Positions 41,544 to 50,495 are shown, counted from the first letter of the stretch. The stretch: 64,000 nucleotides of DNA from 40CM-2-70-7 sp035505915 (GCA_035505915.1 DATJQI010000080.1:1-64000), one strand, 5' to 3'. Numbers and translations: made by a program. The notes: generated by a model not told the origin, from the letters alone.

Positions 41544-43673
41544 TCAGTGGGGTCCCGGTGAGCCGATGGAAGTCTCCACTCCCCTCACGATATCCAGCCG
41601 CAGCTCGGTCCACCCATCTACCTGGTAGTACTGGACTTCCAGCGTGTGGTGGCCGCCCGTGATGACCGCGTGGTCCACCGCGGATTCGTGCGGCGTCCAG
41701 TCGTCGATCACGATCCTCCCGTCCACCCAGACCCGCACAGCGTCATCCGAGATGGTGCGGATGGAATAGGTGCCCGGACCGAGGTCCACCGCGCCCGTGG
41801 CGTCGAGCGCCCAGCGCTCGAGCGGGAGGGCCTTGATGGCAGGGGCGTACCATTCGTAGTCGAGCCGGGGCTCCCGCCGGCTCAGGATCGGCGCGCTGTG
41901 CAGGAGGGTCTGGAAGGCCTCGGGCTTGGAGCGCGGGTCGGTCGAGTCGGACCAGACGAAGAACCTCGCGTCCCAAGCGACGGCGGGCTCGAAGTGGTCA
42001 TAGGCGAATTCAGTGTGAGGACTGGTGGTCAGCTCGAAGGTGAGCGTCCAATCCCCTTGGGAATCGCCCCGGGGCCGAACCATCACCGTGTCGCCGACAC
42101 GGCCGGCGTCCCGGCTGACGGTCGCAACCCCCCGGTCCGAGAGCAAGTGCCAGTTGCCGGTCGGGCCTAGGATCACCAAGTGTGTGGGATCCTTGTCGAC
42201 CGGCCAGAGCTTTGGGATCAACCAGTCATAAGGGCCCCACTCGTCGATGATCACCGCGTCTCGCCCTCGGAGGGCGAGGTCAGTCAGTGGAACGGCCGCC
42301 CCTCCGAGCGGAGCAGGTCGCATTTGGTCCAAGGCAGCAACCGGCGAGAATGATTGAGAGGTCGCGGCAACCGCGTTGGCGCTCAGTGCGATACCGGCCG
42401 TGTCCCGCGCCACGAGCGTGGAGTCGACCTGAGACCAATAATTACTCTCGATCCTGGCCGCTTCCGTCGCGCTGAGCCGAACCGCGACACGGGCGGCGCT
42501 GAATAAGTTGTCTGTCACCGTATATCGACGACTCCTGATATCCCGATACTTCGGATAGCCCCAATCCGAGGGAGCGACCGAGTCGGCCCACAGGCTGATG
42601 GCGGTGGAGTCTTCGAAGAAATAGTTATGAGCGATCTCATTGTCCTGTCCGTGTTCAATCGCGATTCCCGAACGATTCCCCTGGATATCGTTACCAATGA
42701 TTCTCGTGCCGTAGCTGTACCCGCCCCAGACGCCATAGTCGTTGCCATCAACGTGGTTTCCCACGATGGTATTCCGGCTGAACGTGACCTCGATCCCGTT
42801 CGCCGCCGCGTAACTGAAGTTGTTCCCGTAGATCAGGTTGTCGTTGCAGCCGCCCGTGCCAGAATCCATGGTGCTCTGGCCCGCCCACAGAAACAGTCCG
42901 TCCCCGCCGTGGGTGACCGAGTTGTACGCGATGATGTTCCGGGAGCTCTGCTCGAACAAGAGCAGCCCCGCCGAGTCCTGCCCGCGGTGGTAGAACTTGT
43001 GTGAGTAGCCGCGGATGTCGTAGTCCAGGCGATTGTGCTGGATGTCGTTCTCGCTCGACCGGTAGAGCCCGATGCCCAGCCCGGAATTGAAGGAGAAGTC
43101 GTCGTCCCAGATCCGGAGGTGGTCCGAGCGGACCAGCATCAGGCCGTTCATGCCCTGTTCCCCGGTGACGTTCTTCACATCCCCCGAATCGACGTCCTCC
43201 AGGTAGATCCCGGCGCCGTACCGCAGCCATTCGTCGTGCTCGTTGTGATGAAACGACAGCCAGTCGACCAGGCTTTCGTGCTCAGGAAGGGAGAAGAGAC
43301 GGGGCTTCCAGGTGCGGGAGACGTCCAGGCCGTCGAGGACGAGTCCCCGGGTGCCGCGCGCGATCACGCCGAACCGGTAGCCGTGGATCCGGGCGCCCAC
43401 GATCCGGACGCCGTGCCCTCCGTCGATCCGGATCGCCACACCCGCGTACTCGTCGGGATCGGAATCGCCGGCGCCGAGGAGGGTGACGCCCCGGGCGTCG
43501 ACGGTGACGCCGTCCCCGCGCACGACGATCACCGAGCTGTCACGGGAGCCGGGAGCCGGGAGCCGGTAGGTCCCGGGCCTGAGACGCACCGATTGCGTGA
43601 TGACCAAGCCCGCCCGGGGCACCTCCTGCCCCGCCAGCGGGGCGACCGCCAGGCAACCCAGCCCGAAACGCAC
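41544..43673 (-). CDS. Exported right-handed beta-helix protein with PA14-like C-terminus
   Basis: About 709 residues from GTG 43673, which gives a clear signal peptide (RFGLGCLAVAPLAGQ). The frame extends to TTG 43742 but would cross a strong hairpin. Residues about 40-430 are NosD-type beta-helix coils with N-rich turns (NDIQHNRLDYDIRGY, NTIVGNHVDGNDYGVWGG). The C-terminal 90 residues (TYSIRTISDDAVRVWVDGRI) look like a PA14 carbohydrate-binding domain. It probably acts on or binds surface polysaccharide. One heptamer array is embedded near its N-terminus (residues about 35-44). No catalytic residues identified. Confidence 0.78.
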   Translation of the reverse strand: MRFGLGCLAVAPLAGQEVPRAGLVITQSVRLRPGTYRLPAPGSRDSSVIVVRGDGVTVDARGVTLLGAGDSDPDEYAGVAIRIDGGHGVRIVGARIHGYRFGVIARGTRGLVLDGLDVSRTWKPRLFSLPEHESLVDWLSFHHNEHDEWLRYGAGIYLEDVDSGDVKNVTGEQGMNGLMLVRSDHLRIWDDDFSFNSGLGIGLYRSSENDIQHNRLDYDIRGYSHKFYHRGQDSAGLLLFEQSSRNIIAYNSVTHGGDGLFLWAGQSTMDSGTGGCNDNLIYGNNFSYAAANGIEVTFSRNTIVGNHVDGNDYGVWGGYSYGTRIIGNDIQGNRSGIAIEHGQDNEIAHNYFFEDSTAISLWADSVAPSDWGYPKYRDIRSRRYTVTDNLFSAARVAVRLSATEAARIESNYWSQVDSTLVARDTAGIALSANAVAATSQSFSPVAALDQMRPAPLGGAAVPLTDLALRGRDAVIIDEWGPYDWLIPKLWPVDKDPTHLVILGPTGNWHLLSDRGVATVSRDAGRVGDTVMVRPRGDSQGDWTLTFELTTSPHTEFAYDHFEPAVAWDARFFVWSDSTDPRSKPEAFQTLLHSAPILSRREPRLDYEWYAPAIKALPLERWALDATGAVDLGPGTYSIRTISDDAVRVWVDGRIVIDDWTPHESAVDHAVITGGHHTLEVQYYQVDGWTELRLDIVRGVETSIGSPGPH
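43543..43570. repeat. Heptamer array inside the beta-helix gene (unit CGGGAGC)
   Basis: Three exact CGGGAGC units are followed by CGGTAGG (43543-43570), 28 bp in all. It is a single arm read in frame as RLPAPGSRDS. Only a short partial complement (TCCCGGG) follows. Confidence 0.65.
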
Positions 43674-43675
43674 GA

Positions 43676-43709
43676 GGGCCCCGCGGGCAGTCCACCACCC
43701 GCGAGGCCC
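43676..43709 (-). terminator. GC-rich hairpin after the acidic-protein gene
   Basis: GGGCC plus CGCGGG pairs with CCCGCG plus GGCCC, joined by one T-G pair, around a 10-nt loop. It lies between the acidic-protein stop (43733) and the preferred start of the beta-helix gene (43673). There is no U-tract, so it may be Rho-dependent or a processing signal. It argues against the longer beta-helix reading frame. Confidence 0.45.
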
Positions 43710-43732
43710 TTCGGTCGTCGGCCGGTCAGCGG

Positions 43733-43981
43733 TCAATCCCAATCCCGCCGCGGCCCCTTCTTGGGACGGAACTCGTCGTCCTCGTCGTCGTCGAACTCGT
43801 CGTCCAGATCGTCGTAGTCGTCGAGGTCGTCCCCATCCTCGTCGTCCCCATCCTCCTCGTCCAGCTCGTCGTCGAAGTCTTCGTCCAGGTCCTTATCCTC
43901 TTCGAAGTCTTCGAAATCGTCGTCGATGTCGTCGCCGCGACGCTTGAGCGACGTTCCCATCGACGTTGCCACGGACAGCAT
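43733..43981 (-). CDS. Small highly acidic protein
   Basis: An 82-residue protein: after a short basic start (SLKRRGDD) about 50 residues are almost all Asp and Glu (DDEDGDDLDDYDDLDDEFDD), and it ends basic (RPKKGPRRD). No family recognised; such polyanions may mimic nucleic acid or bind basic proteins. ATG 43981 has GGGGG 5 nt upstream; GTG 43987 is possible. It follows typA by 41 nt on the same strand, so it is likely co-transcribed with that ribosome-associated GTPase. Confidence 0.55.
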   Translation of the reverse strand: MLSVATSMGTSLKRRGDDIDDDFEDFEEDKDLDEDFDDELDEEDGDDEDGDDLDDYDDLDDEFDDDEDDEFRPKKGPRRDWD

Positions 43982-44022
43982 TGTCACCCCCGGCTGGTGT
44001 TGGATGTTGGCGTGAACGAGTA

Positions 44023-45870
44023 TCAGGACTCTTCGGCCCGCTTGTCCGCCCGGGCCTGCTTCTTCCGTTCGTTGGCGCCGAGCGCCCGCTTGCGCAGGCG
44101 GATGGACGACGGCGTCACTTCGATCAACTCGTCGTCCTCAATGTACTCCAGCGCCAGCTCCAGCGTGATCAGCCGCGGCGGCTCCAGGATGATCATTTCG
44201 TCGGCCGCGGTGGTCCGCATGTTGGTCAGCTTCTTTTCCTTCGTGGGGTTCACGTCCATGTCGTCCGGACGCGCGTTCTCCGCCACGATCATCCCTTCGT
44301 ACACCGGGTCGCCCGGCTTCACGAACATGGTGCCGCGTTCCTGAAGATTGAAGAGGGCGTATCCCACCGCCACCCCCTCCCGGTCCGCCACCATCACCCC
44401 CCGGCTCCGGCCCGACAGGGGGCCGGCCCACACGTCGTATTCCAGGAAGCGGTGATGGATGATTCCCGTTCCCCGCGTATCCGTCAAGAACTCCGACCGG
44501 TACCCCAGGAGCCCCCGGGCCGGGATCTTGAACCGCATCCGCACCGTGCCCACGCCGGGGTTTCGCATGTCCATGAGGGTGGCCCGCCGCGGCCCCAGCT
44601 TCTCCATCACCACCCCCAGGTACCCCTCGGGGCAGTCCACCATCAGCTCCTCGTAGGGCTCGAGCTGCTCGCCGTTCGGGCCCTCCCGGGGAATGATCCG
44701 GGGCCGGGAAACCTGGAACTCGTACCCTTCCCGCCGCATCGTCTCCATGAGAATGCCCAGGTGCAGCTCGCCGCGGCCGGACACCGTGAACGTGTAGGTG
44801 TTGTCGGTGTCCTCCACCCGGAGGGCGACGTTCCGCTCCAGCTCCTTGTAGAGCCGCTCCCGGACCTGCCGCGCGGTCACGAACTTCCCTTCGCGCCCCG
44901 CGAACGGCGAGTTGTTCACCAGCATGTCCACCGAGATCGTGGGCTCTTCCACCGCGATGCCCTGGAGCCGCTCGAGGTGATCGGGAGCGGTGACCGACTT
45001 CCCGATCTCGACCCCGGCCAGTCCCGACAGGGCCACGATCTCCCCCGCCTCCGCCTCGTTCACTTCCTTCCGCTCGAGACCCTCGAAGGCGAAGAGCTTC
45101 ACCACCCGCGCCTGCTCGTACGGACCGTCCGACACCGGCCCGGGCTCCCCCAGGGGAAGTACGGCCACGGTGTCCCCGACGTGGAGTCTCCCGCGCTCGA
45201 TCCGGCCGATCCCGATCCGCCCGAGGTAGGACGAATAGTCGAGCGTGGAGATCAGCATCTGGAACGGGCCGTCGGCGTTCGCCTGGGGAGCGGGAATGGT
45301 GTCCAGGATGGTCCGGAACAGGGGCTCGAGGGTCGTGCCCGGGTCCTTCAGTTCGAAGGTCGCGGTGCCCGCGCGGCTCGACGTATAGAGGAAGGGGCAG
45401 TTGAACTGCTCCTGGGTGGCCTCGAGGTCCAGAAACAGCTCCAGCACCTCGTCATGCACCCGCATCGGCTCGGCGTCCTGGCGGTCGATCTTGTTGACGA
45501 GCACGATGGGACGGAGGCCCAGCGCCAGCGCCTTCCCCGCCACGAACCGGGTCTGCGGCATCGGACCTTCCGCCGCGTCCACCAGCAAGAGGAAGCCGTC
45601 CACCATCCGGAGGATCCGCTCGACTTCACCGCCGAAATCGGCGTGTCCGGGGGTGTCCACGATGTTGATCTTCGTGTCCCCCCAGCGGACCGACGTGTTC
45701 TTCGCGAGGATCGTGATGCCGCGCTCGCGCTCGAGGGGATTCGAATCCATCACGCGCTCCGCCACCTGCTGATTGGCGCGGAAGACGCCCGCCTGGCGAA
45801 GCATCTGGTCGACCAGCGTGGTCTTCCCGTGGTCGACGTGGGCGATGATGGCGATGTTGCGGATTGCCAA
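44023..45870 (-). CDS. typA: Ribosome-associated GTPase TypA/BipA
   Basis: A 615-residue translational GTPase of the EF-G class. It has G1 AHVDHGKTT near residue 12, the switch with RERGITILAKNT, G3 DTPGHADFGGEV, and NKID as G4. The C-terminal domain specific to BipA ends in a Lys/Arg-rich tail. It assists ribosome assembly and stress adaptation in other bacteria. I place the start at TTG 45870 (MAIRNIAIIAHVDHG), which matches the family N-terminus and has AGGA 9 nt upstream; the frame is open further, to 45939. Confidence 0.95.
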   Translation of the reverse strand: MAIRNIAIIAHVDHGKTTLVDQMLRQAGVFRANQQVAERVMDSNPLERERGITILAKNTSVRWGDTKINIVDTPGHADFGGEVERILRMVDGFLLLVDAAEGPMPQTRFVAGKALALGLRPIVLVNKIDRQDAEPMRVHDEVLELFLDLEATQEQFNCPFLYTSSRAGTATFELKDPGTTLEPLFRTILDTIPAPQANADGPFQMLISTLDYSSYLGRIGIGRIERGRLHVGDTVAVLPLGEPGPVSDGPYEQARVVKLFAFEGLERKEVNEAEAGEIVALSGLAGVEIGKSVTAPDHLERLQGIAVEEPTISVDMLVNNSPFAGREGKFVTARQVRERLYKELERNVALRVEDTDNTYTFTVSGRGELHLGILMETMRREGYEFQVSRPRIIPREGPNGEQLEPYEELMVDCPEGYLGVVMEKLGPRRATLMDMRNPGVGTVRMRFKIPARGLLGYRSEFLTDTRGTGIIHHRFLEYDVWAGPLSGRSRGVMVADREGVAVGYALFNLQERGTMFVKPGDPVYEGMIVAENARPDDMDVNPTKEKKLTNMRTTAADEMIILEPPRLITLELALEYIEDDELIEVTPSSIRLRKRALGANERKKQARADKRAEES

Positions 45871-45939
45871 GGAATTGCGTCCTGAGTGGGGGCCGGTTTC
45901 GAGGGGGGCAGTATAAGGGGGGAGAACTGACAAAAACAA

Positions 45940-46002
45940 GCGGGAGAGGGAAGCGGGAAGTGGGAGGAGCCACGCTTCCCTTGTCCCGCTTCCCCTTTCC
46001 CC
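45940..46002. repeat. Heptamer-periodic hairpin, intergenic (unit GCGGGAA)
   Basis: The left arm is GCGGGAG, AGGGAA (one base short), GCGGGAA, GTGGGAG (45940-45966). The right arm is CTTCCCT, TGTCCCG, CTTCCCC, TTTCCCC (45975-46002). The loop is short, about 8 nt. It lies between the CDF stop and the typA start. Confidence 0.75.
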
Positions 46003-46006
46003 CCAC

Positions 46007-46906
46007 TCAGCAGGTCGGATCCTTCTCCATCTGCACCGTCACGTGCCGGATCTTGAGCTTCGCCATCCGCTCCTGCACTTCCTCGAGGACCCGCTGGTTG
46101 TCGGCGGGGTTCCGCACCACCAGGTGCCCGCTCATCGCCACCACGCCGCTCGTCACGGTCCAGACGTGGAGGTCGTGGACCGAGGTCACGCCGGACACGC
46201 TCGCGATCTGATCGTGCACGTGGGAGAGGGAGATGTGGGACGGCGTGGCCTCGAGCAGGACATCCACGCTCTCCTTCACCAGCCGGAGGGAGCTGCCGAC
46301 GATCAGCAGGCCGATGCCCACCGAGATGAGGGGGTCGGCGAGCGTCCAGCCGGTGGCCAGCACCACGAGGCCCGCGACGATGGCGCCCACGGAGCCCAGC
46401 ACGTCCGACAGGACGTGGAGATAGGCGCCGCGCTGATTGAGTGAATGATCGTGCCCGTGATGCAGGATCCTGGCGCTCAGCAGATTCGCGGCCAGGCCGA
46501 CACTCGCGATGCCGATCAGGATCCCGACCTGGATCCTCGGCGGAGCGGCGAACCGTCGGAACGCCTCGACGCCGATCCCCACCGCGATGGCGAGCAGGAC
46601 CGCCCCGTTGACGAACGCGGCGAAGATCTCGAGCCGCAGGAGGCCGAAGGTCCGTTCGGCGGTCGCCGGGCGCTGCGCCAGGCGCGCGACGACGACCGCC
46701 AATCCGAGCGCCGCGACGTCGGCGAGCATGTGCCCGGCATCGGCCAGCAGCGCCAGGGAGTGCGACGCCCAGCCACCCACCGCCTCCGCCACCATCACCG
46801 CCGCCGTGAGGCCCAGCACCCACCCCATGCGCCGGGCGCTCTCGTGGCGGTTCGGAGCCTGGTGCACGCAGGTGGCGTCGATGGGAAGCGTGGTGGGCGC
46901 GGCCAT
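46007..46906 (-). CDS. Cation diffusion facilitator (CzcD-like)
   Basis: A 299-residue inner-membrane exporter for zinc or related divalent metals. Six membrane segments are predicted. The metal site motifs are LLADAGHMLADV in helix 2 and YLHVLSDVLGSVGAI in helix 5, both HxxxD. A His-rich loop (HHGHDH) lies between. The C-terminal cytoplasmic domain contains VHDLHVWTV. ATG 46906 lies 9 nt after a TATATT hexamer and lacks a Shine-Dalgarno sequence. It diverges from the CNNM-type gene with 30 bp between starts. Confidence 0.9.
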   Translation of the reverse strand: MAAPTTLPIDATCVHQAPNRHESARRMGWVLGLTAAVMVAEAVGGWASHSLALLADAGHMLADVAALGLAVVVARLAQRPATAERTFGLLRLEIFAAFVNGAVLLAIAVGIGVEAFRRFAAPPRIQVGILIGIASVGLAANLLSARILHHGHDHSLNQRGAYLHVLSDVLGSVGAIVAGLVVLATGWTLADPLISVGIGLLIVGSSLRLVKESVDVLLEATPSHISLSHVHDQIASVSGVTSVHDLHVWTVTSGVVAMSGHLVVRNPADNQRVLEEVQERMAKLKIRHVTVQMEKDPTC

Positions 46907-46915
46907 TCCCGAAAC

Positions 46916-46921
46916 AATATA
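46916..46921 (-). promoter_or_regulatory. Putative -10 of the CDF gene (leaderless)
   Basis: TATATT on the minus strand ends 9 nt before ATG 46906, within a divergent gap of only 30 bp. There is no Shine-Dalgarno sequence, so the transcript probably starts at the AUG. Confidence 0.45.
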
Positions 46922-46936
46922 GCTTTGGCGCCGAAT

Positions 46937-48259
46937 ATGCCGGATTCCGTCTTCTCCACGCTCGGCTTCCGCCTCGCCGCGGTCCTGGGGCTGGTGCTGG
47001 CGAACGCCTTTTTCGTCGCCGCCGAGTTCGCGCTGGTGGCGTCCCGCCGCACGCGCATCGACGCCATGATCCAGGCGGGAGACGCCCGGGCCCGCGCGGT
47101 GAAACAGGCGCTGCAGTCTCTCGACCGCACCATCTCGGGCACGCAGCTCGGCATCACGCTGGCGAGCCTGGGGTTGGGATGGATCGGCGAGCCCGCGCTC
47201 GCCGACGTCCTCGCGGCGCTCTTTGCCACGTTGCCGCACCCCCTGGACGTCATCGCGACGCACAGCGTGGCGGTGACCGTCGCGTTCGTCCTGATCACCT
47301 TCCTCCACATCGTCCTCGGCGAGCTGGCGCCCAAGGGCCTGGCCCTGATTCATCCGGAACAGACCAGCCGCTGGCTGACCGGGCCGCTGATGGTCTTCAC
47401 CCGGGCCACCAATCCCTTCATCTGGCTCCTCCGCAACTCCGCCAACGGCATCCTCCGGGTGCTCGGCGCCCGGCGCCCCTCGGAGCGCGAGCGCGTACAC
47501 TCGCCGGAGGAGATCCTGATGCTGGTCGAGCAGAGCGGACGGACCGGGGGACTCGACCCCGAGGACGCCCGGCTCATCGAAGGCGTGTTCGAGTTCAGCG
47601 AGAAGAACGCGCGCGAGGTGATGACGCCGCGGACCGAGATCGTCGCCCTTCCCGCCGACGCCACCGTCGAGGCCGCGGCCGACACCGTGGCGAAGGCCGG
47701 GCGCTCCCGGTACCCGGTGATGGGCGAGTCGCTCGACGACATCGTGGGCGTGGTCCATGCCAAGGACATCCTGCGGGCGCTGCGGGCCGGCGGGCACGAG
47801 CCCGTCTCGTCCGTGGCCCGGCCGGCCTTCTTCGTCCCCGGCACCCGCGAGGTCGAGGACGTTCTCTCCGACATGAAGCGGAAGAAGGTCCACCTCGCCG
47901 TGGTGCTGGACGAGTTCGGCGGGACGGCGGGGCTGGTGACGATGGAGGACCTGCTGGAGGAGATCGTCGGGCAGATCTACGACGAGTACGACCGCTCGGA
48001 GCCCGCGCCCGCCGAGCCGGCCTCGGGGACGGCGCCGGTCCTGCCGGGCTCGACTCCCATCGCGGACGTCAACGACCGGTACGGCCTGTCACTCGATCCC
48101 GGCGACTACACCACCATCGGCGGCCTCGTGTTCGGGGCGCTGGGGCGCCTGCCGAAGCCCGGAGACCAGGTGCGGCTGCCCGGCGCCACCTTCGAAATCG
48201 TCGCGATGGAGGGGCGCCGGGTGGGCCGGCTCCGTCTCCTCCCCGCCGCCAAGCCCTAG
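46937..48259 (+). CDS. CNNM/CorC-type transmembrane protein (hemolysin family)
   Basis: A 440-residue protein. The DUF21 membrane domain (about 10-190, with NAFFVAAEFALVASRRTRID and LGELAPKGLAL) is followed by a CBS pair (about 210-330, VMTPRTEIVALP, VVLDEFGGTAGLVTMEDLLEEIVG) and a CorC_HlyC domain. Family members take part in magnesium or cobalt homeostasis; the old name hemolysin is not a functional claim. ATG 46937 follows a short A/T-rich stretch with no Shine-Dalgarno sequence. Its stop overlaps the convergent pdxA stop. Confidence 0.9.
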   Translation: MPDSVFSTLGFRLAAVLGLVLANAFFVAAEFALVASRRTRIDAMIQAGDARARAVKQALQSLDRTISGTQLGITLASLGLGWIGEPALADVLAALFATLPHPLDVIATHSVAVTVAFVLITFLHIVLGELAPKGLALIHPEQTSRWLTGPLMVFTRATNPFIWLLRNSANGILRVLGARRPSERERVHSPEEILMLVEQSGRTGGLDPEDARLIEGVFEFSEKNAREVMTPRTEIVALPADATVEAAADTVAKAGRSRYPVMGESLDDIVGVVHAKDILRALRAGGHEPVSSVARPAFFVPGTREVEDVLSDMKRKKVHLAVVLDEFGGTAGLVTMEDLLEEIVGQIYDEYDRSEPAPAEPASGTAPVLPGSTPIADVNDRYGLSLDPGDYTTIGGLVFGALGRLPKPGDQVRLPGATFEIVAMEGRRVGRLRLLPAAKP

Positions 48260-49164
48260 CGCCGCGCCAGCCGCGCCGCCAGCTCGAGCGCGGCGCGCAT
48301 GGAGCCCGGATCGGCCGTTCCGGTGCCCGCGATGTCGAAGGCCGTGCCGTGATCGGGCGAGGTCCGGACGAACGGAAGCCCGAGCGTCACGTTCACCCCG
48401 CTCCCGAACCCCGCGACCTTCACCGCCGTCATGCCCACGTCGTGATAGGGCGCGAGCACCGCGTCGAATTCCCCGCGCAGGCCCCGCACGAACACGGTAT
48501 CGGCGGGCAGCGGGCCCGCGGCCCCGAGCCGGGCGGCGGCCGGCGCGAGGATCCGCTGGTCCTCGTCTCCGAACAGCCCGCCTTCGCCGGCGTGGGGGTT
48601 GAGCGCGCAGAGGGCGATGCGCGGCTCGCCGATCCCGAAGCGCTCGACGAGCGCCGCCCGGACCACGCCGCCGACGTGGACCACGCGCTCGGTCGTGATG
48701 CGGGCCAGCGCTTCCCGGAGCGGGAGATGCGTGGTCACGAGCGCGACCCGGAGCGCGCCGGTGACCAGCATCATCACCGTGTCCACCCCGCCGGCGAGGG
48801 CGCCGAGGAACTCGGTGACGCCGGGGTAGCGGTATCCGGCGCGGTGCAGCGCGGCCTTGTGCACGGGCGCCGTGACGACCCCATCCACCTCGCCGGCGCG
48901 CGCCAGCCAGACCGCCCGCTCGATGGATCGGGCGGCAAGCCGCCCCGCCGTGAGCACCCGCTCGGGGTCGCTCCCCTCCCCGGTTCCCAATCCCCAATCC
49001 CCCACGCCGAGCCGGGACCGCGCGGGGATGCGGGACAGGAGGTCGTCGGGACCGACCAGCACGACGTCGGCGGCGAGCGGGCCGGCGGCCAGCGCACCGG
49101 CGGTGACTTCAGGACCGATCCCCCGGGGGTCACCCAGGGTGACGGCCAGCCGGGGACGGGACAG
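48256..49164 (-). CDS. pdxA: 4-hydroxythreonine-4-phosphate dehydrogenase, non-standard start
   Basis: A PdxA-family dehydrogenase of pyridoxal phosphate synthesis. The conserved N-terminus RLAVTLGDPRGIGPEVTAG is in frame and intact, but no ATG, GTG or TTG precedes it before an in-frame stop. The best candidate is CTG 49164 (302 residues); GTG 49062 would delete the motif. The three metal-binding histidines are present (TTHLPL, NPHAGEGG, YHDVG). The usual GHTEF substrate histidine is replaced (PGVTEF). A heptamer array encodes GVGDWGLGTGEG near residue 55. It follows surA by 13 nt, as in the classic surA-pdxA order. Confidence 0.8.
   Translation of the reverse strand: MSRPRLAVTLGDPRGIGPEVTAGALAAGPLAADVVLVGPDDLLSRIPARSRLGVGDWGLGTGEGSDPERVLTAGRLAARSIERAVWLARAGEVDGVVTAPVHKAALHRAGYRYPGVTEFLGALAGGVDTVMMLVTGALRVALVTTHLPLREALARITTERVVHVGGVVRAALVERFGIGEPRIALCALNPHAGEGGLFGDEDQRILAPAAARLGAAGPLPADTVFVRGLRGEFDAVLAPYHDVGMTAVKVAGFGSGVNVTLGLPFVRTSPDHGTAFDIAGTGTADPGSMRAALELAARLARR
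48975..49002. repeat. Heptamer array inside pdxA (unit GGGGATT)
   Basis: On the coding strand two exact GGGGATT units are followed by GGGAACC and GGGGAGG, 28 bp in total. It is a single arm without an inverted partner. The same heptamer is the classic unit of cyanobacterial STRR repeats. Confidence 0.7.
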
Positions 49165-49177
49165 GGCGGGCGGGGGG

Positions 49178-50494
49178 CTAGTTGCGGACGTCGACGTAAG
49201 TCGCGCGCCGGAGCCCGTCGACGTAGTGAGCTTCGGCGAGGTCCTGGGAAACCCGCGTCTTGATCTGGTCCTTGACGTCCTCGAAGGCGACGTCGCCCTC
49301 GGGCTGGCGTCCGGTCACGTCGATCACCGCGAACTTGGGCTTCGCGGTGTTCGCGCCGATGACCAGGACCGGCTTCAGTCCCAGCGTCGTATCCTGGGTG
49401 AACAGCTGGGTGTATTCCGGCGCCAGCGGGGACTGCGCGAGCGGGATGTTCTCGACCAGCTTCATCTCGTCCGGGTCCGCGTAGTGCGCGGCGAGCGTGT
49501 CGAAGGACGCCCCCGCGGCCCAGGCGGCCGCGACCGAGTCGGCCGATTTGCGGGCCAGCGCCACCTGCGCCGGCGTCACCACCGGGATGATGAGGATGTG
49601 CCGCGCCAGGATCTCGGCCGGCTGCACCCGCTCCACCTGGATGATGTGGAAGCCGAACTGCGTCTCCACCACGGGCGACACGTCGCCGGGGCGGAGCTTG
49701 AACGCCGCGTCTTCGAACGGCCGGACCATCTGCCCGCGCCGGAACCAGCCGAGCTCGCCGCCCTGCACGGCTGAGACGCTGTCCGCCGAGAAGCGGCGGG
49801 CCAGGGTCGCGAAGTCGGCGCCCGCCCGGAGGAGCGCGAGCAGCGAGTCCGCCGTGTGCAGGGCGGCGGCGCGCGCCATCGAGTCGGGCTTCGGCACGAT
49901 CACGATCTGGCGGTACGAGACGTTGGCCGGGCGCTTCCCCACTTCGGCCCTGTGCTCCTGCCAGAAGGCCTGCATCTGGGCATCGGTCGGGGGAATGGGA
50001 CGGAGCTTGTCGTTCTGGCGCATGGTCTCGAGCAGCCGGGACACCAGGATCTGGCGCCGCTGATCTTCGGCGAGCTTCCGCCGCCACTCCTCTTCGGTCT
50101 TGAAGCCGACGAGGTGGAGCTGGCGGATGAACTCGTTCGGATCGGGGATCTGGGTGTGGACGTTCTTCACCTGCTGGGCGACCTGATCCTGCACTTCCTG
50201 GTCCGTGATCTTGATGGTCGTGTCGCGGAGCGCCTGCTGCACCTCGAGCTCTTCGTTGATCATCAGGTTCAGGACCCGGCGCCGCAGCGCCACCCGCCCC
50301 GCGGAGTCGTCCGGGAGCTTCTGGCCGGCCTGCTGCGCCACCAGGAGCCGCTCCTCGACTTCGGAGGCCAGGATGGGGCGATCTCCGACCACCGCGACGA
50401 TGCGGTCCACCGGCACCATCGCCTGCGCGGCGGCGAGCGCCGCCGGCAGGAGCGTCAGCGCCGCGAGCACCCGCGCCGCGCGGGAGCCGATCAC
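49178..50494 (-). CDS. surA: Periplasmic chaperone and prolyl isomerase SurA
   Basis: A 438-residue exported chaperone for outer-membrane proteins. The signal peptide (cut near AAAQ) is followed by the SurA N-terminal helical domain (VDRIVAVVGDRPILASEVEER), then two parvulin domains. The first has GGELGWFRRGQMVRPFEDAAF and FGFHIIQVE; the second is degenerate. GTG 50494 has GGGGAG 9 nt upstream and starts one base after the stop of the preceding parvulin gene. It sits beside pdxA, as in many Gram-negative genomes. Confidence 0.9.
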   Translation of the reverse strand: MIGSRAARVLAALTLLPAALAAAQAMVPVDRIVAVVGDRPILASEVEERLLVAQQAGQKLPDDSAGRVALRRRVLNLMINEELEVQQALRDTTIKITDQEVQDQVAQQVKNVHTQIPDPNEFIRQLHLVGFKTEEEWRRKLAEDQRRQILVSRLLETMRQNDKLRPIPPTDAQMQAFWQEHRAEVGKRPANVSYRQIVIVPKPDSMARAAALHTADSLLALLRAGADFATLARRFSADSVSAVQGGELGWFRRGQMVRPFEDAAFKLRPGDVSPVVETQFGFHIIQVERVQPAEILARHILIIPVVTPAQVALARKSADSVAAAWAAGASFDTLAAHYADPDEMKLVENIPLAQSPLAPEYTQLFTQDTTLGLKPVLVIGANTAKPKFAVIDVTGRQPEGDVAFEDVKDQIKTRVSQDLAEAHYVDGLRRATYVDVRN

Positions 50495-50495
50495 G

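Noticed and set aside
43674..43742. TTG 43742 as start of the beta-helix protein
   Set aside because: The extra 23 codons cross a strong hairpin, overlap the acidic-protein gene and would bury the signal peptide behind a long N-terminal stretch.
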